NCBI GenBank assembly: GCA_017880745.1
Contig: JADGRR010000139.1
Coordinates: 1-7,127 of the forward strand
Direction: 5' to 3'
Origin: Burkholderiales bacterium
GTDB lineage: Bacteria > Pseudomonadota > Gammaproteobacteria > Burkholderiales > SG8-39
Length of the DNA stretch: 7,127 nt
Position 1 is the stretch's first letter; every line of letters starts with the position of its first letter. Below are positions 5,541 to 7,127 of the stretch, one piece after another. Under the pieces are notes generated by a model. That model searched no databases. It was not told the origin of the DNA and saw only the letters and a program-made list of their open reading frames with translations. The translations under genes were made by a program, and so were the position numbers.

Positions 5541-5969
5541 ATGAAAACAGTGGCGCAGTTATTGAAGCTGAAACCGGCCGGAGTAATCTCCATCAGGCCC
5601 GATGTGCCGGTTCTCGACGCCCTCAAACTCCTCGCGGACAAGGACATCGGTGCCGTGCTCGTCATGGATGGTCCACGTTTGGTGGGGATTGTCTCGGAGC
5701 GGGACTACGCGAGGAAGGTCGCGCTGAAAGGCAAGTCCTCAAGCGATACACCGGTGAGCGAGATCATGACACGGGAAGTCGTTTGTGTTACCCCGGCCCG
5801 GACCAACGAAGAGTGCATGGCGCTGGTGACGGAGAAGCGCGCACGCCATCTTCCCGTGATCGACAACGGCCGGGTAGTCGGCATCCTGTCGATCGGCGAT
5901 CTTGTCAAAGACGCCATTTCCGAACAGCAATTCATTATCGATCAGCTCGAACATTATATTCACCGCTGA
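5541..5969 (+). CDS. Stand-alone CBS-domain pair protein
   Basis: The 142-residue product consists of two CBS motifs in tandem with little else. CBS1 covers about residues 8-62 and includes DALKLLADKDIGAVLVM and GIVSERDYARKV. CBS2 covers about 72-126 and includes VSEIMTREVVCVTP, RHLPVIDNGRVVGIL and SIGDLVK. A pair of CBS motifs forms one Bateman module, which in this family usually binds adenine nucleotides such as AMP, ATP or NAD, and senses energy state or regulates a partner protein. The conserved Ser/Thr-x-x-Asp ribose-binding pattern is visible as SERD (52-55) and as SIGD (117-120). It ends in a short helical tail (SEQQFIIDQLEHYIHR). GGGAG lies about 6 nt upstream of the ATG. There is no enzyme domain attached, and the partner cannot be inferred from the neighbours. 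Protein is soluble and cytoplasmic. Confidence 0.93.
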   Translation: MKTVAQLLKLKPAGVISIRPDVPVLDALKLLADKDIGAVLVMDGPRLVGIVSERDYARKVALKGKSSSDTPVSEIMTREVVCVTPARTNEECMALVTEKRARHLPVIDNGRVVGILSIGDLVKDAISEQQFIIDQLEHYIHR

Positions 5970-5997
5970 TCAAGCCCCTGTCATCGCGCCCGTCTAA

Positions 5998-6017
5998 TGT
6001 CGATCCCGGCATCGACA
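5998..6017. other. Hairpin in the convergent gap between CBS and DUF2189 genes
   Basis: TGTCGAT (5998-6004) and ATCGACA (6011-6017) form a perfect 7-bp stem with a 6-nt loop, 29 bp after the CBS stop codon. A second possible stem is AGGCGG/CCGCCT (6061-6066 with 6082-6087). Neither is followed by a T-tract. They may mark transcript ends between two converging genes, but neither is a canonical intrinsic terminator. The remaining sequence of 5970-6176 shows no gene. Confidence 0.35.
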
Positions 6018-6176
6018 GCCACGCCCTCAGCGGGCAAACCGGTAGGGCGCCAGGATGACCAGGCGGGTGTCCATTACCCGGCCGCCTCTGCTTCCAGATA
6101 AGGCACCTTGCCGATCACCCCGTCTGGCGCGGCCGTTTGCAGATGAGGATGCTGCCACGCCGCTGCAAAGTTCTGT

Positions 6177-6959
6177 TCAATCCCCTAGAACGATGAGATC
6201 GCGGTAGGCATGCCAGGTCGCATGGCCCAACAGCGGCAGAACGATGGCCAGCCCGAGCAGGAACGAAGCGAATCCGATCGCCGTAAGCGATGCGATCAAG
6301 CTCGCCCATACCGCCATTGCCACGGGATTCCTAGCGACGGCCTTGAGGCTGGTCAGAATCGCCGTGTTCGTTTCCACGGCGCGATCGAAAATCATCGGCG
6401 CCGAAACTACCGACAGCATGAAGGCAAGCAGCGCGAAGATTGCGCCGGTAGCCAGATAAGTGACGAAGAACCCCGGATAGTTCCAATCCACGATGGTCCG
6501 GTAGAAATTTTCGCGAACCGACGGCGGGATACCGCCAAAGGCGCGCTCGAACAGCAATCCCGATGACAGCACCCACAGAATCGCCAGGATCGCCAACACC
6601 AATCCCAGGTGCGCCAGCCGTTTTCCGTTTCTTAACGCGCCGTCGAGCGACGCGTCAAAGGTCGCCGACTGCCCGGCGGCTCTGAGTCGCGACAGCTCAT
6701 AGAATACGGCACCGAATATCGGTCCCACCAGCAGGTACCCGGAAATGGCCGCTGCCAGGAGATCTATCTCCGCGCTAAAGAACAACAATATCAGCCATCC
6801 CACGGCAACCAGAAGCAATCCATGGGCGATGCTGGGTCCAGGGTTGTGGCGCAGATCCTCCCAGCCCAGCTTGAGCCAGGTTAAAGGTCGCAATGGCGCG
6901 ACGTGTGCCACTCGTGGCAATACCGGCATTTGATAAAACACGTGAATGGGCTTGTCCAT
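6177..6959 (-). CDS. DUF2189 family integral membrane protein
   Basis: The 260-residue product is a multi-pass inner-membrane protein. Hydrophobic segments lie at about 43-61, 65-88, 117-137, 163-187 and 212-246; the last is long enough for two helices, giving five or six in all. The N-terminal PLRPLTWLKLGWEDLRHNP segment and the C-terminal LPLLGHATWHAYRDLI are hallmarks of the DUF2189 family, which is common in proteobacteria. Some members have been labelled as related to cytochrome c oxidase subunit I, but the heme-ligand pattern of that subunit is not evident here and the function is unknown. The start at 6957-6959 is supported by AAGGAG about 8 nt upstream. The gene is convergent with the CBS gene and appears to be a single transcription unit. 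No signal peptide beyond the first membrane segment. Confidence 0.9.
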   Translation of the reverse strand: MDKPIHVFYQMPVLPRVAHVAPLRPLTWLKLGWEDLRHNPGPSIAHGLLLVAVGWLILLFFSAEIDLLAAAISGYLLVGPIFGAVFYELSRLRAAGQSATFDASLDGALRNGKRLAHLGLVLAILAILWVLSSGLLFERAFGGIPPSVRENFYRTIVDWNYPGFFVTYLATGAIFALLAFMLSVVSAPMIFDRAVETNTAILTSLKAVARNPVAMAVWASLIASLTAIGFASFLLGLAIVLPLLGHATWHAYRDLIVLGD

Positions 6960-7127
6960 GGTTTTCTCCTTTTCGTAATCGCCTCATGGCGTTCGCGGCG
7001 CTTCGGTCCGGGCATTCGATACCTCGCCTGGCGCTCGTTCGAAATCGCTCGCAAGGAACTGCGCGGCACGCCAGATAATTTAAGATTACTCCAAAACGCT
7101 CGGTCAAGTCGGCCACGCCGGCGGGGA
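6960..7127. other. Upstream region of the DUF2189 gene, right edge
   Basis: No gene is visible in these 168 bp. An AT-rich patch at 7075-7090 contains the only good promoter candidate, read on the minus strand. The rest is the presumed 5' untranslated region. Confidence 0.5.
7078..7107 (-). promoter_or_regulatory. Candidate sigma-70 promoter for the DUF2189 gene
   Basis: On the minus strand TTGACC (complement of 7102-7107) matches five of six -35 bases. An 18-bp spacer leads to TTAAAT (complement of 7078-7083), with four of six -10 bases. Transcription would begin near 7071, giving a leader of about 110 nt. Sequence-based prediction only. Confidence 0.4.

Overview
The window looks like a stretch of a high-GC proteobacterial chromosome, most probably a betaproteobacterium. 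The main reasons are the pairing of a DUF934 gene with an iron-sulfur APS reductase (cysH), which is typical of betaproteobacterial cys clusters, and the OmpA-type, CBS-pair and DUF2189 genes. This placement is from protein character only; no search was run. I see no CRISPR array, tRNA, rRNA, transposase or phage gene.

Layout. 2-115 is the C-terminal tail of an OmpA/Pal-like peptidoglycan-binding protein that begins outside the window. It is followed by three hairpins (131-243), the last of which is a textbook rho-independent terminator. 530-1555 (+) is a two-gene unit: a predicted lipoprotein with a long Ala/Pro linker and a helical C-terminal domain, then an 85-residue exported protein. Neither has a function I recognise. 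1721-3352 (-) is a complete thiamine-diphosphate enzyme of the acetolactate synthase-like superfamily, standing alone. A 610-bp divergent intergenic region (3353-3962) follows; it contains several palindromes but no convincing gene. 3963-5260 (+) is a translationally coupled DUF934-cysH pair for assimilatory sulfate reduction. 5541-5969 (+) is a stand-alone CBS-pair protein. 6177-6959 (-) is a DUF2189 multi-pass membrane protein with its own upstream region at the right edge.

How the genes fit together. Only DUF934-cysH is a clear functional unit: CysH reduces adenylyl sulfate to sulfite, and DUF934 proteins are genetically tied to the sulfite-reduction step. The usual companions (cysI upstream, cysD/cysN downstream) are absent here. 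The other genes look like separate transcription units.

Nothing in the window is clearly an undescribed multi-gene system. The best leads are the lipoprotein/secreted-protein pair, the uncharacterised ThDP enzyme, a near-perfect 9-3-9 dyad (3885-3905) just upstream of the sulfur genes, an 11-bp perfect hairpin (3519-3545) in the divergent region, and the three-hairpin block after the ompA-like gene.
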